Origin: Candidimonas humi
Lineage (GTDB): Bacteria; Pseudomonadota; Gammaproteobacteria; Burkholderiales; Burkholderiaceae_B
NCBI RefSeq assembly: GCF_019166065.1
Contig: NZ_JAHTBN010000004.1
Coordinates: 372,001-436,000, forward strand
Reading direction: 5' to 3'
DNA length: 64,000 nt
Shown here: positions 33,359 to 41,801 of the stretch, piece after piece
Numbering within the stretch: the stretch's first letter is position 1
Layout of the letters: every line of letters begins with the position of its first letter
The notes under the pieces: generated by a model
Database searches by the model: none
What the model was told of the DNA's origin: nothing
What the model saw: only the letters and a program-made list of their open reading frames with translations
Translations under genes and position numbers: made by a program

Positions 33359-35731
33359 CTATGCCATGGCGGCCTTGACGCGTTCAGGCCGGAAGGGCGT
33401 GCGCCGCAGGCGCACGCCGGTAGCGTCGAACACGGCATTGCTGATCACGGCCGCGGTGGGGCAGGTGGACGGTTCACCCCCGCCATGCGACGGGTAATCG
33501 GGCTGGTTGTTCACCAGCACGATTTCGATGCGGTCGGGAATCTCTTCGAAGCGCAGGATGGGATAGCCTTGCCAGTCCAGGCTGGTGACCCGTGCGCGAT
33601 CGAAGGTGACTTCTTCATGCAGCGTGCGGCTGATGGACTGGATGATGTTGCCTTCGATCTGGTTCTTCAGCCCGTCGGGATTGACCACCAGCCCGCAGTC
33701 GTGCGCGACGACCACGCGCTCTACGCGGATGCGGCCGCTGGCCCGGTCGACGGCCACGTCGGCAATGGTGGCCACGTAGGAATCGTCGCGGTTGACCCAG
33801 GCGATGCCGCGGCCCCGGGCCGTGCCGCCCTGGTCCTGCCCTTTGGCCGGCGATGGGCGGCTGCGCCAGCCATAAGCATGCGCGGCGGCCCGCAGCACGC
33901 CTAGGGCGCGCGGGTCTTTCAGGTAGGCCAGGCGCAGCTCCAGCGGATCGCGGCCGGCCGCGGCGGCCAGTTCATCGATGAAGGCCTCCATGGCGTAGGT
34001 GGTCTCGAATTGCGCGGGCGAGCGCAGCCACGCGGTCAGCAGCGCGACCTTGCCTTCGCCGTGACAGGAGACGTCGGCGTTGCCGAAGGTATATGAATAG
34101 CGGATTGCCGGGCGACCGCGGCCGGTGGCGCCGATTTCCGCGGTCTTGGCCAGTTCCGCGGCGATTAGGTGAGTGTCCCCGGTGGTGGGTATCCACATGC
34201 GGTGGCGCCAGGCCACCACATTGCCTTTGTCGTCTACCGCGCCTTCGAGGTCTTGCACGATGGGAGGGCCCTTGGGTTCCCAGCCGTGTTCGTCCCAGCG
34301 CATCCATTGCACGCGCACCGGGCGCCCGACGGCCTGGGACATCAGCGCAGCATCGGCAATGACGTGTTCAAGGCCGTTGCGGCCGTAAGAGCCCGAGGCT
34401 TCGCGCCAGCGCAGTTCGATGTGTTCCAGCGGCATGCCGAGCAGCCGCGCCATGTCGCGCCGCGCCTGGTGCGGCATTTGCGTGCCGGCCCAGAGTATGG
34501 CGCGGTCCTTGCCGACGTCGGCGATCGCACAGGACGGCCCGATGGAGCCGTGCATCTGGAATGGGGTCTCGTAGGTGGCCTTGAGTTTCTTGGCCGCCGA
34601 CCCCAGCGCGGCGTCGACCGAGCCCTGGGTGGCCACCTGGATGTCGCCGCCCTGTGTCTGGCGCAGCGTGTCCCAGATGTGCGCCTGCTGCGGCAGGTCG
34701 TGCCAGTCGGACCATTTGGCCTGCCCGGCGGCAGGGCCCGCGGCGTGCAGGCGGGAGCCCAGCTTGTCGGCGGCATGGATCGCGGCTTCTTCGGTTTCCG
34801 CGACTACGCCCAGAAAGTTGTCGCGGCGCACGACTTGCACGAAGCCCGGGATGTCCTTCAGGCCGCTTTCGTCCACATCGAGCAGTTTCGCGCCTACGCC
34901 ATAGGGGCGCACGACCCGGCCGTGCAGCATGCCTTCGACCCGGACGTCCTGGATGTAGGTGAATGCCCCCGTCACCTTGGCCGGGATGTCCTTGCGCGCC
35001 GCGGGGCGCCCGACCACGGTATAGGTGGACGGATCTTTGAGGATTGCGTCCGGCGCCACCTTCATGTCGAAGGCCTTGCCGCTGGCGCCTATTTCCATGT
35101 CCAGCCGCTTGCCGGCCACCAGCGCGCCGTAGCTGATGGATTTGCCGGACTGGCCTTTCACCGAGACGATGCCGTCGCGCACGGCCAGCTTGCCGGCTTG
35201 CGTGCCGAAGTGGGCCGCGGCAAGTTCGAGCAGGGCCTGGCGCCCGGCCGCCGCGGCGTGGCGGATTTGCGGGCCGGCATAGCGCACGGTGCGGCTGCCG
35301 TAGGACGGGCCCTGGTCGACGGTGTGCGAAGTAGTGCCCATGACCACGTGCAGGCGGTCCAGCGGAAAGTCGAGTTCCTCGGCCGCGATCTGAGCCAGCG
35401 CGATTTCGATGCCGGTGCCCACGTCCACCTTGCCGGTGTACAGGGTGGCGGTATTGTCGGGGTGCACGGCCAGCCAGGCATAGAGCCTGCCGGCGTCGGG
35501 AGGCGCCACGGGTTCGATGCCTTGTGCGGCGGGCTCCGTGGCCGCGAACGCGGTCATGGAGGGCAGGCTGAAGGCGATGAACAGGCCGCCGGCGGCCTTC
35601 ATGAAGCCGCGGCGCCCGGCCGAGGCCGGCGCGGTGTCGAGGGCATCAGCCGTTCGGGCATACAGGGCGGCGCCGGTGCCTGCGGCGCTTCCAGGGACAT
35701 TGCCGCGCGTAGTGGTGGTCTGGGTAGTCAT
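33359..35731 (-). CDS. Molybdenum hydroxylase large subunit, isoquinoline 1-oxidoreductase beta type, Tat-exported
   Basis: A 790-residue protein of the xanthine dehydrogenase family. The N-terminus carries a twin-arginine signal (AGRRGFMKAAGGLF, about residues 37-50) followed by a hydrophobic segment, so the enzyme should be exported folded. Two molybdopterin-binding halves follow, with GKVDVGTGIEIAL near residue 95, VVGRPAARKDIPAKVTG near 230, and the catalytic Glu in GGGEPSTCPTAA near the C-terminus. Such enzymes hydroxylate N-heterocycles or oxidise aldehydes. The 2Fe-2S subunit gene overlaps it by four bases. No FAD subunit is present, as is usual for this subclass. Confidence 0.9.
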   Translation of the reverse strand: MTTQTTTTRGNVPGSAAGTGAALYARTADALDTAPASAGRRGFMKAAGGLFIAFSLPSMTAFAATEPAAQGIEPVAPPDAGRLYAWLAVHPDNTATLYTGKVDVGTGIEIALAQIAAEELDFPLDRLHVVMGTTSHTVDQGPSYGSRTVRYAGPQIRHAAAAGRQALLELAAAHFGTQAGKLAVRDGIVSVKGQSGKSISYGALVAGKRLDMEIGASGKAFDMKVAPDAILKDPSTYTVVGRPAARKDIPAKVTGAFTYIQDVRVEGMLHGRVVRPYGVGAKLLDVDESGLKDIPGFVQVVRRDNFLGVVAETEEAAIHAADKLGSRLHAAGPAAGQAKWSDWHDLPQQAHIWDTLRQTQGGDIQVATQGSVDAALGSAAKKLKATYETPFQMHGSIGPSCAIADVGKDRAILWAGTQMPHQARRDMARLLGMPLEHIELRWREASGSYGRNGLEHVIADAALMSQAVGRPVRVQWMRWDEHGWEPKGPPIVQDLEGAVDDKGNVVAWRHRMWIPTTGDTHLIAAELAKTAEIGATGRGRPAIRYSYTFGNADVSCHGEGKVALLTAWLRSPAQFETTYAMEAFIDELAAAAGRDPLELRLAYLKDPRALGVLRAAAHAYGWRSRPSPAKGQDQGGTARGRGIAWVNRDDSYVATIADVAVDRASGRIRVERVVVAHDCGLVVNPDGLKNQIEGNIIQSISRTLHEEVTFDRARVTSLDWQGYPILRFEEIPDRIEIVLVNNQPDYPSHGGGEPSTCPTAAVISNAVFDATGVRLRRTPFRPERVKAAMA

Positions 35732-36201
35732 TTGCCGGCCCCCGGTTGCGCCACGCGCTCGATGGCGCGCATGATGCGCATGTGCGTGCCGCAGCGGCAC
35801 AGGTTGCCGTTCAGGGCCTGCTTGATGTCGTCGCGTCCCGCATGGGGGTTGCGGTCGAGCAGCGCCTTGGCCGTCATGATCATGCCATTGATGCAATAGC
35901 CGCATTGCACCGCCTGCTCGTCGATGAAGGCCTGCTGCAGCGGATGCGGGTGCTCGATGCTGCCCAGCCCTTCCAGGGTGGTGATCTTGTGGCCCTGGGC
36001 GGCTGACAGCGGGGTGACGCACGAGCGTATGGCGGTGCCGTCCATGATGACGGTACAGGCGCCGCATTGCGCCAGGCCGCAGCCGAACTTGGGCCCGTGC
36101 AGTTTCAGGTCGTTGCGCAGGGCGTAAAGCAGCATGCCGTCGGGGTCGGCGTCGATGCTGTGGCTGGCGCCGTTGACCTCCAGCGTGATGGTCTTGGACA
36201 T
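35728..36201 (-). CDS. 2Fe-2S small subunit of the molybdenum hydroxylase
   Basis: A 157-residue protein with an N-terminal plant-ferredoxin-type cluster (FGCGLAQCGACTV and a further Cys in RSCVTP) and a C-terminal helical domain with the second cluster (CGYCINGM and LCRCGTH). This is the standard IorA/CoxS layout. It passes electrons from the molybdenum site to a cytochrome or other acceptor. Its stop overlaps the start of the large subunit gene. There is no signal peptide, so export would be by piggy-back with the Tat-dependent partner. Confidence 0.93.
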   Translation of the reverse strand: MSKTITLEVNGASHSIDADPDGMLLYALRNDLKLHGPKFGCGLAQCGACTVIMDGTAIRSCVTPLSAAQGHKITTLEGLGSIEHPHPLQQAFIDEQAVQCGYCINGMIMTAKALLDRNPHAGRDDIKQALNGNLCRCGTHMRIMRAIERVAQPGAGK

Positions 36202-36470
36202 GAGGGTTCCTTTTCGTGCCCGAGCCTCGTGGGCAAGACGCCCGCCGCCGGCTCGCTGTGTCTCGAAAAAAAATGTACTCCTGCCGTGTCCGCCGGGTCA
36301 ATGCGCAGACACGTGCCGATACATACGCGCCCGAGGCTTGCGCCCGCGGGCGGGCATGCGGATGTGGATATAGATATATGAGATATATGAGCCGGCGCTA
36401 TGGCGGCAGGCCCAGGCCCGCCACGCTGTTCAGAGGGAGCGGCCGGCCTGAGGCGCGGAGGGCCGGGATC

Positions 36471-36938
36471 TCAAAGGCGCTGCGCCGCGGCCAGCGAAAA
36501 TATGCGTTCCCAGCGCTGCGCTTCCTTGCGGCCGGGCATCGGGATTTCCCAGTCGGGCGGTGCGCTGTGGCGCAGGCTCAGCCGCAGCGACCAGGCGTCT
36601 TGGGCGGGGGCCGCCTGCGCCGAGGCTATGTCGGCGAAGATGAATTGTGTTTCGCGGCCGGCCAGCCGCAGCCTGCCGCGCTGGTGGTCGGCGTCGACTT
36701 CCACCAGCGTATCGCCGGCCGCAAGGGACAGCATCCTGTGGCCGCCGCTGCGCACGCCGTGGATGCGCCGGTGGCGCTGGACCAGCCAGGCGACGATTGC
36801 AGCCGCCGCCAGGACGACCGCGACATTGGCGGCGACGCCCGCAATGCCGCCGAAGCGTGCCGCGGTCACTGCGTAGAGCCGGATGGCGCCGAAGATGATC
36901 AATGCGATGACGATAGGAATGGCTAGGAGCAAGGGCAA
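36471..36938 (-). CDS. Hypothetical two-helix membrane protein (155 aa)
   Basis: The frame is open far upstream, but the best start is a TTG at 36938 preceded by AAGGAGAG at ideal spacing. From there the protein has a hydrophobic N-terminus (PLLLAIPIVIALIIFGAI), a second helix (about 32-55) and a soluble C-terminal domain of beta character. The C-terminal part (MLSLAAGDTLVEVD onward) looks like a PH-like domain that reads membrane or protein cues, but I cannot name a family. It is transcribed from the gshA side, about 110 bases downstream of gshA. The roughly 270 bases from 36202 to 36470 hold no gene, only a short GATATA-rich stretch. Confidence 0.6.
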   Translation of the reverse strand: MPLLLAIPIVIALIIFGAIRLYAVTAARFGGIAGVAANVAVVLAAAAIVAWLVQRHRRIHGVRSGGHRMLSLAAGDTLVEVDADHQRGRLRLAGRETQFIFADIASAQAAPAQDAWSLRLSLRHSAPPDWEIPMPGRKEAQRWERIFSLAAAQRL

Positions 36939-37045
36939 GTCTTTCTCTCCTTCGAGTTGCAATTGCGCTTTGCTTGCGCGTTGGCGGTCGATGCGGAAAT
37001 CGAACCGGACGCCATCGGCCGTGCGGCGCAGGCTTGCTCCGTCCG

Positions 37046-38650
37046 TCAGGCTTGCCGTGGCGGCTTGAGCGCGGCCTGGTAGCGCGCCACGTAATCGTCG
37101 AAGCTCTCGCGGTCGCTGCCTTCGATGGCGGCCTGCTCTTGCAGCGAGCTCGCGGCCAGTTCGGCCAGGGTGCGCGCGGCGGCCGCGTCCAGTTCGCCGC
37201 TGCGCAGGGCCTCGCAATGCTGGCGGCTTTGCCGCAGCGTGTATTCGTGCAGCGTGGCGCGGCTTTCGCGCAGTTCGCGCAGCAGGCGCGCCGACGGAGT
37301 CTGCTCGCTGTCTTCGAGCTTGAGACGCTGTGCCCGCACGGCCTGGCGGTATTGCTCGCCGCCGTGCGCGGCGTCCAGCGCCTCGGCATAGGGTTCGATG
37401 CGTTCCAGCAGTTCGGCGCCCCAGCCCTGCAGGGCCACCGGCCGGCCAGAGTCCGGGTGGCCGTCGGGGCGCGCGAGTTGCAGGCCGGGCTTGCGGCCTT
37501 CCTTGACCACCCGCGAGAAGTTTTCGCGGCTATTGCCGCAAGTGCCTGTCCCGGCGAAGTAGGGGCTGGGCTCGAAAGCGCAGAACAGCAGGAAGGCGTC
37601 CAGGAAGCGGCTGGCCGTCTCGGAGATGCCGATGGGGCTGTAGGGATCTATGTCCATGCAGCGCACCTCTATATATTGCACGCCGCGTGCCGCCAGGGCG
37701 GTGACGGGGCGCTCGCAGCGTCCCGTGGTGCGCTTGGGGCGAATGCTGGAATAGTATTCGTTCTCGATCTGCAGCACGTTGGTGTTGAGCTGGATCCATT
37801 GGCCGTCGCGGTGGGTACCGATGGCCTGGTAGGCCGGCCAGGGCAGGGTGACGGCCTTGTACATGCGAGTCACGAAAGTGTCGATGTCGTTGTAGCACAA
37901 CTGCAGTTCCGACTGGGCCTTGTTCTGGTAGCCCAGGTCGCTCATGCGCAGGCTGGTGGCATGAGGCAGATACAAAGTATCAGGATCCAGTTGTGCCAGG
38001 GGGTGGCTGGAACCCTGCAGGAAGCGGCGCGACACTGCCGGCGATGCGCCGAACAAGTACATCAGCAGCCACGAATAGCGCGTGAAATTGCGTATCGCCG
38101 CCATGTATCCGCGCGAGCGCTTTTGTTCGATCGAAGCATCCCCGGCCGGGTCCCCGCCTGCTTCCAGCAAGTCCCAGGCCTGGTCGGGCAGCGAGAAGTT
38201 GTAGTGCACGCCGGCTATGCATTGCATGGACTTGCCGTAGCGTTCGGCCAGGCCGCGCCGATAGACATGCTTGAGCATGCCGGTGTTCGAGGTGCCATAC
38301 CAGGCAATGGGGATGTCCGCCTCGTCGGGCAGATGCGCAGGCATGGACTGGTTCCAGATCAGCTCCGTGCCCAGATTGCGGGCCACATAGCGATGCGTGT
38401 CGAGCAGTTCGCCCAGCAGGCCCTCGACCGTATCGTGCGTGGTGGTGATCAGTTCCAGCAGCGATTCGGAATAATCGGTGGTGATGCGCGAGTTGGTCAG
38501 CGCCGAGCCCAGCACCGCCGGGTGCGCGCTCAGGGCCAGGTTTCCTTCGCCATCGACGCGCAGGCCTTCTTTTTCTATGCCGCGCAGCATGCCCTTGAGC
38601 AATTGGGGGTTGTCATGCAGCGCAGCGACGCGAGTGGAAGGAGAAATCAT
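37046..38650 (-). CDS. gshA: Glutamate-cysteine ligase
   Basis: A 534-residue protein matching the enterobacterial-type GshA in length and order: GMLRGIEKEGLRV near residue 20, then TDYSESLLELIT, YGTSNTGMLKHVYR, ALAARGVQYIEVRCMDIDPY, and a C-terminal helical domain. It makes gamma-glutamylcysteine from glutamate, cysteine and ATP, the first step of glutathione synthesis, in the cytoplasm. It is a single gene, not next to gshB. The ribosome binding site is weak (GAG before ATG). The gene has the high GC of the chromosome. Confidence 0.95.
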   Translation of the reverse strand: MISPSTRVAALHDNPQLLKGMLRGIEKEGLRVDGEGNLALSAHPAVLGSALTNSRITTDYSESLLELITTTHDTVEGLLGELLDTHRYVARNLGTELIWNQSMPAHLPDEADIPIAWYGTSNTGMLKHVYRRGLAERYGKSMQCIAGVHYNFSLPDQAWDLLEAGGDPAGDASIEQKRSRGYMAAIRNFTRYSWLLMYLFGASPAVSRRFLQGSSHPLAQLDPDTLYLPHATSLRMSDLGYQNKAQSELQLCYNDIDTFVTRMYKAVTLPWPAYQAIGTHRDGQWIQLNTNVLQIENEYYSSIRPKRTTGRCERPVTALAARGVQYIEVRCMDIDPYSPIGISETASRFLDAFLLFCAFEPSPYFAGTGTCGNSRENFSRVVKEGRKPGLQLARPDGHPDSGRPVALQGWGAELLERIEPYAEALDAAHGGEQYRQAVRAQRLKLEDSEQTPSARLLRELRESRATLHEYTLRQSRQHCEALRSGELDAAAARTLAELAASSLQEQAAIEGSDRESFDDYVARYQAALKPPRQA

Positions 38651-38827
38651 CTCATAAGTCTCATTGAGGCCAGCCTGCGATTTTACGGGCGTTTGGGGTT
38701 TTTTGCCGCCGGGCGCAGCGCGGGGCTATGTTCTTGTCCTCGGGGCCGCCCCAAGGCCCGTCCCGGCATACCCGCATCGGGGCGGTACACTGGCGCCTGG
38801 AACAAATATCACCCCCGGGAGGGATCC

Positions 38828-39346
38828 GTGTTGAGGCGCTTGGCGGTGCTTGCCGCAATGCTGGTCGCGCTGGCGGCCTGTTCGCCGCGCTATAACTGGC
38901 GCGAAGTTCCCGTTGCCGCCGGCGCGGTGTCGGCGGCGTTTCCCGACAAGCCCGAGACCCATCGGCGCACATTGCCTTATGACGGCGGCAGTGTCGAGTT
39001 CTACCTGACCGCTGCGCAGGTGGGCGACACGTTGTTCGCGGTGGGATATGCGCCCTGGCCTGCCGCCATGCGCGGCGATGCCGCCAAGCAAGCCGCCTTC
39101 GGCCGCGCCGTGCTGTCTTCCCTGTATCGCAACCTGGACACCGCGCCCCCCGCGCAGTTGCCCGGCTTCGGCCAGCGCTTTGCCATCGACGGCCGTTCGC
39201 CCAAGGGGCCGGCCCGCATGGAGGCTAGGCTTTGGCTGTTCCCTGATGGCTTGGTAGAAGGCCTTGTAACCGCCTCTGCGCATTCGTATCCGCGGCACGA
39301 GGCGGATGAGTTTTTCCGGACCCTGGTTCCGAAGCAAGAACATTGA
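38828..39346 (+). CDS. Lipoprotein of unknown function (172 aa)
   Basis: The start is a GTG at 38828 preceded by GGGAGGG; the frame is open much further upstream but without a sensible start. The N-terminus is a lipoprotein signal: two Arg, then a hydrophobic helix ending in the lipobox LAAC (Cys about residue 19). The mature part contains a VPVAAGAVSAAFPDKPETHRR-like opening and a C-terminal FFRTLVP segment. This resembles a small family of periplasmic proteins without known role. The 3' end overlaps by about 120 bases a gene on the other strand. Confidence 0.75.
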   Translation: MLRRLAVLAAMLVALAACSPRYNWREVPVAAGAVSAAFPDKPETHRRTLPYDGGSVEFYLTAAQVGDTLFAVGYAPWPAAMRGDAAKQAAFGRAVLSSLYRNLDTAPPAQLPGFGQRFAIDGRSPKGPARMEARLWLFPDGLVEGLVTASAHSYPRHEADEFFRTLVPKQEH

Positions 39347-39536
39347 GCCAGCCGGCCTGGATGGCGGCAGTGATGGCTGCCTGGCGCCCGTGGACTTGCA
39401 GCTTGCGGCAGGCGTTGTGGATGTGGAAATTGGCCGTGCGTTCGGCAATTCCCAGAATAGCGCCTATTTCCCAGCTGGTCTTGCCGATTGCGGCCCAGCG
39501 CAGGCAGTCGAGCTCCCGGTCGGTCAGAGGATTCAT
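39225..39536 (-). CDS. Stand-alone LuxR-type helix-turn-helix protein (103 aa)
   Basis: Residues 1-62 are a complete LuxR/FixJ DNA-binding domain: LTDRELDCLRWAAIGKTSWEI, then ILGIAERTANFHIHNACRKL and the closing helix AAITAAIQAGWL. The usual N-terminal signal-binding or receiver domain is missing; the frame begins right at the HTH with ATG 39536. The last 40 residues are antisense to the lipoprotein gene and are probably not meaningful. It is either a truncated acyl-homoserine-lactone-type regulator or a solo HTH of GerE type. Upstream DNA (39541-39660) is strongly AT-rich. Confidence 0.6.
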   Translation of the reverse strand: MNPLTDRELDCLRWAAIGKTSWEIGAILGIAERTANFHIHNACRKLQVHGRQAAITAAIQAGWLNVLASEPGSGKTHPPRAADTNAQRRLQGLLPSHQGTAKA

Positions 39537-39540
39537 GCGA

Positions 39541-39660
39541 GCCTACCCCTATGCATGTGCATAAATTCTTGTTATCACTGTTATCACTATTGTTATGATT
39601 AAGCTGTTGTAATCACTACGATTTTTAAATTAATGTATCAAGTTTCTTCGCTGGGGTAAA
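39541..39660. other. AT-rich stretch with a direct repeat
   Basis: About 120 bases of very low GC in an otherwise GC-rich region, between the HTH gene and the metX leader. It holds the tandem TGTTATCAC TGTTATCAC and a related TGTTATGAT. A minus-strand TTGATA near 39650 could serve the HTH gene. I see no gene in it. Confidence 0.4.
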
Positions 39661-39701
39661 ACTGCGTAGGACAAAAGCGTGTGCGGGCCTCTGGGGGATA
39701 G

Positions 39702-39710
39702 TGATAAAAT
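39702..39710 (+). promoter_or_regulatory. Extended -10 promoter element of metX
   Basis: TGATAAAAT fits an extended -10 box (TG one base before TAAAAT). Transcription would start near 39717, right at the 5' edge of the riboswitch, as expected. No convincing -35 lies 16-18 bases upstream, which is tolerated by extended -10 promoters. Confidence 0.5.
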
Positions 39711-39719
39711 GGCTCGTCG

Positions 39720-39777
39720 ATTCGGCGCCGATTTGCCTGATCCGCTTGCGGGCGCCTCATAAATCCAGCTAAAGAGG
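39720..39777 (+). promoter_or_regulatory. SAM-II (SAM-alpha) riboswitch upstream of metX
   Basis: The leader matches the compact SAM-II fold. Stem P1 pairs GGCGCC (39724-39729) with GGCGCC (39751-39756), a GATTT follows the 5' strand of P1, and the conserved 3' part TCATAAAT then GCTAAA (39768-39773) overlaps the ribosome binding site AAAGAGG of metX. Loop bases around CTG (39737-39739) can pair with CAG (39766-39768), consistent with the pseudoknot. Binding of S-adenosylmethionine should hide the ribosome site and shut off metX and metW translation. Confidence 0.85.
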
Positions 39778-39782
39778 TCCCT

Positions 39783-41033
39783 ATGGCCGTCATTACCGCT
39801 GCAGCCGCGACCGCCGTCGCACCAGTTCCCGTAGCCGCCTCGCAGGGCGGCGTCCCTCCCGGCTCCGTCGGTTTCGTTTCCCCCACTTTCATCGCCTTCG
39901 ACGAGCCCCTGACGCTCGCCAGCGGGCAGGTGCTGCCTTCGTACGAGCTGGCGGTGGAAACCTACGGCGAATTGAACGCCGCGCGCAACAATGCGGTGCT
40001 CGTGTGCCATGCGCTCAATGCCTCGCACCACGTGGCCGGCATGTCCCGTGAAGACCCCAAAGACGTCGGCTGGTGGGACAACATGGTCGGGCCCGGCAAG
40101 GCGCTGGACACCGACAGGTTCTTCGTGATCGGCGTAAACAATATCGGCTCCTGTTTCGGCTCCACCGGGCCCGCCAGCATCCGCCCGGACACGGGCAAGC
40201 CCTGGGGCTCGGCCTTTCCGATGCTTACCGTCGAAGACTGGGTGCATGCCCAGGTGCGCCTGGCCGACCATTTCGGCATCGAGCGGTTCGCCGCGGTGAT
40301 GGGCGGGTCGCTGGGCGGCATGCAGGCACTGAGCTGGGCCGTCACCTATCCCGACCGCGTCGGGCATTGCATCGTGATCGCCAGCACGGCGCGCCTGTCG
40401 GCGCAGAACATCGGCTTCAACGAAGTGGCGCGCCGCTCGATTATTTCCGACCCCGATTTCCACGGCGGCGACTACCTGGCCCACAATACCGTGCCGCGGC
40501 GCGGGCTGGCGGTGGCGCGCATGCTGGGCCACATCACCTATTTGTCCGACGACGACATGGCGGCGAAGTTCGGCCGCACGCAGCGCGCGCCGGCCGAGGA
40601 CGGCGACTTCCATTACGGCTACGACGTGGAATTCGAGGTCGAATCCTACCTGCGCTACCAGGGCGAGAAGTTCTCGGGCTACTTCGACGCCAATACTTAT
40701 TTGCTGATCACGCGCGCGCTGGATTATTTCGACCCGGCGCGCCAGACGGGCGGCGACCTGGCCCGCGCGCTGGCGCAAGTGCAGGCCGATTTCCTGCTGG
40801 TTTCCTTCAGCACCGACTGGCGCTTCCCGCCCGAGCGGTCGCGCGAGATCGTGCAGGCGCTGCTCAAGAACAACCGGCCGGTCACCTACGCCGAAATCGA
40901 CGCGCCGCACGGCCATGACGCCTTCCTGCTGGAAGACCCGCGCTATCACGCGGTGGTGCAAGGCTATTACGACCGTATTGCGTACAAGCTCGGCCTGCCC
41001 GAGCGCCGCCGCACGCACGGGGTGCTGGCATGA
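39783..41033 (+). CDS. metX: Homoserine O-acyltransferase MetX
   Basis: A 416-residue alpha/beta hydrolase fold acyltransferase. The nucleophile elbow [11 protein letters not shown] puts Ser at residue 176; the distal Asp lies in [10 protein letters not shown] and the His in [12 protein letters not shown]. It acylates homoserine in methionine synthesis; acetyl versus succinyl donor cannot be decided by eye. The first 22 residues are low-complexity Ala/Val and are included because the riboswitch-controlled ribosome site points to this ATG. It overlaps metW by four bases. Confidence 0.95.
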   Translation: MAVITAAAATAVAPVPVAASQGGVPPGSVGFVSPTFIAFDEPLTLASGQVLPSYELAVETYGELNAARNNAVLVCHALNASHHVAGMSREDPKDVGWWDNMVGPGKALDTDRFFVIGVNNIGSCFGSTGPASIRPDTGKPWGSAFPMLTVEDWVHAQVRLADHFGIERFAAVMGGSLGGMQALSWAVTYPDRVGHCIVIASTARLSAQNIGFNEVARRSIISDPDFHGGDYLAHNTVPRRGLAVARMLGHITYLSDDDMAAKFGRTQRAPAEDGDFHYGYDVEFEVESYLRYQGEKFSGYFDANTYLLITRALDYFDPARQTGGDLARALAQVQADFLLVSFSTDWRFPPERSREIVQALLKNNRPVTYAEIDAPHGHDAFLLEDPRYHAVVQGYYDRIAYKLGLPERRRTHGVLA

Positions 41034-41740
41034 CGATGTCGCACGACAAGAAGCCGGCCGCGCCCCGCGCCGGAACCGTCTCCAGGCCCGGGCCGTCCAG
41101 GGGCCCGGTGCGGCCCGGCAGCGAGCAAAAGCCGGATGGCACGGATGCATTGCGCCCAGACCTGGCGCGCATCGCGAGCTGGATACAGCCGCAAAGCCGG
41201 GTGCTGGACCTGGGCTGCGGGGACGGCGCGCTGCTGGCCTACCTGCGCGATCACAAGTCGGTGGTGGGGGCGGGCGTCGAACTCGACGACGAGCACGTCA
41301 TCGCCTCGGTGCGCCGCGGCGTGCCGGTCATACAGCAGAACCTCGAGAACGGGCTGGCGCTGTTCGGCGACCAGCAGTTCGATACGGTGGTGCTGTCCCA
41401 GACGCTGCAATCCATGCACCACACCGAACATATATTGCGTGAAATGGCGCGCGTGGCGCGTTCGGGCGTGGTGTCGTTTCCCAATTTCGGCTATTGGCCG
41501 CACGGCTGGTCGATATTGTTCGGCCGCATGCCGGTCACGGGGGAAATGCCCTACCAGTGGTACGACACGCCGAATATCCATTTGTGCACGCTGCGGGATT
41601 TCGAAAACCTGGCGCGCTCGCTGGACCTGCACATCACCGACCTGGCCACCTTCAATGTCGACCGCGAGGTGAAGTTCCTGCCGGGATGGCGCAGCACGCT
41701 GGCGGTGTACCGCTTCGAGTCGCCGCGCGGCCCACACTGA
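41030..41740 (+). CDS. metW: Methionine biosynthesis protein MetW
   Basis: A 236-residue protein with a methyltransferase fold: SAM motif I is [15 protein letters not shown], and [15 protein letters not shown] and [14 protein letters not shown] are typical MetW stretches. An N-terminal extension of about 40 residues rich in Pro and Arg precedes the domain. The ATG overlaps the metX stop (ATGA). MetW is needed for or stimulates MetX activity in proteobacteria, and the pair is expected to act together. Confidence 0.94.
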   Translation: MTMSHDKKPAAPRAGTVSRPGPSRGPVRPGSEQKPDGTDALRPDLARIASWIQPQSRVLDLGCGDGALLAYLRDHKSVVGAGVELDDEHVIASVRRGVPVIQQNLENGLALFGDQQFDTVVLSQTLQSMHHTEHILREMARVARSGVVSFPNFGYWPHGWSILFGRMPVTGEMPYQWYDTPNIHLCTLRDFENLARSLDLHITDLATFNVDREVKFLPGWRSTLAVYRFESPRGPH

Positions 41741-41801
41741 ACCTGAATTCTTCCGGGAGAGCATCGTCAGCGCGTCCAATGTCTATACCAGCCCCCGTGT
41801 C

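Noticed and set aside
36974-38827. Long plus-strand frame extending upstream of the lipoprotein
   Set aside because: It is antisense to gshA; the lipoprotein signal and ribosome site fix the real start at 38828.
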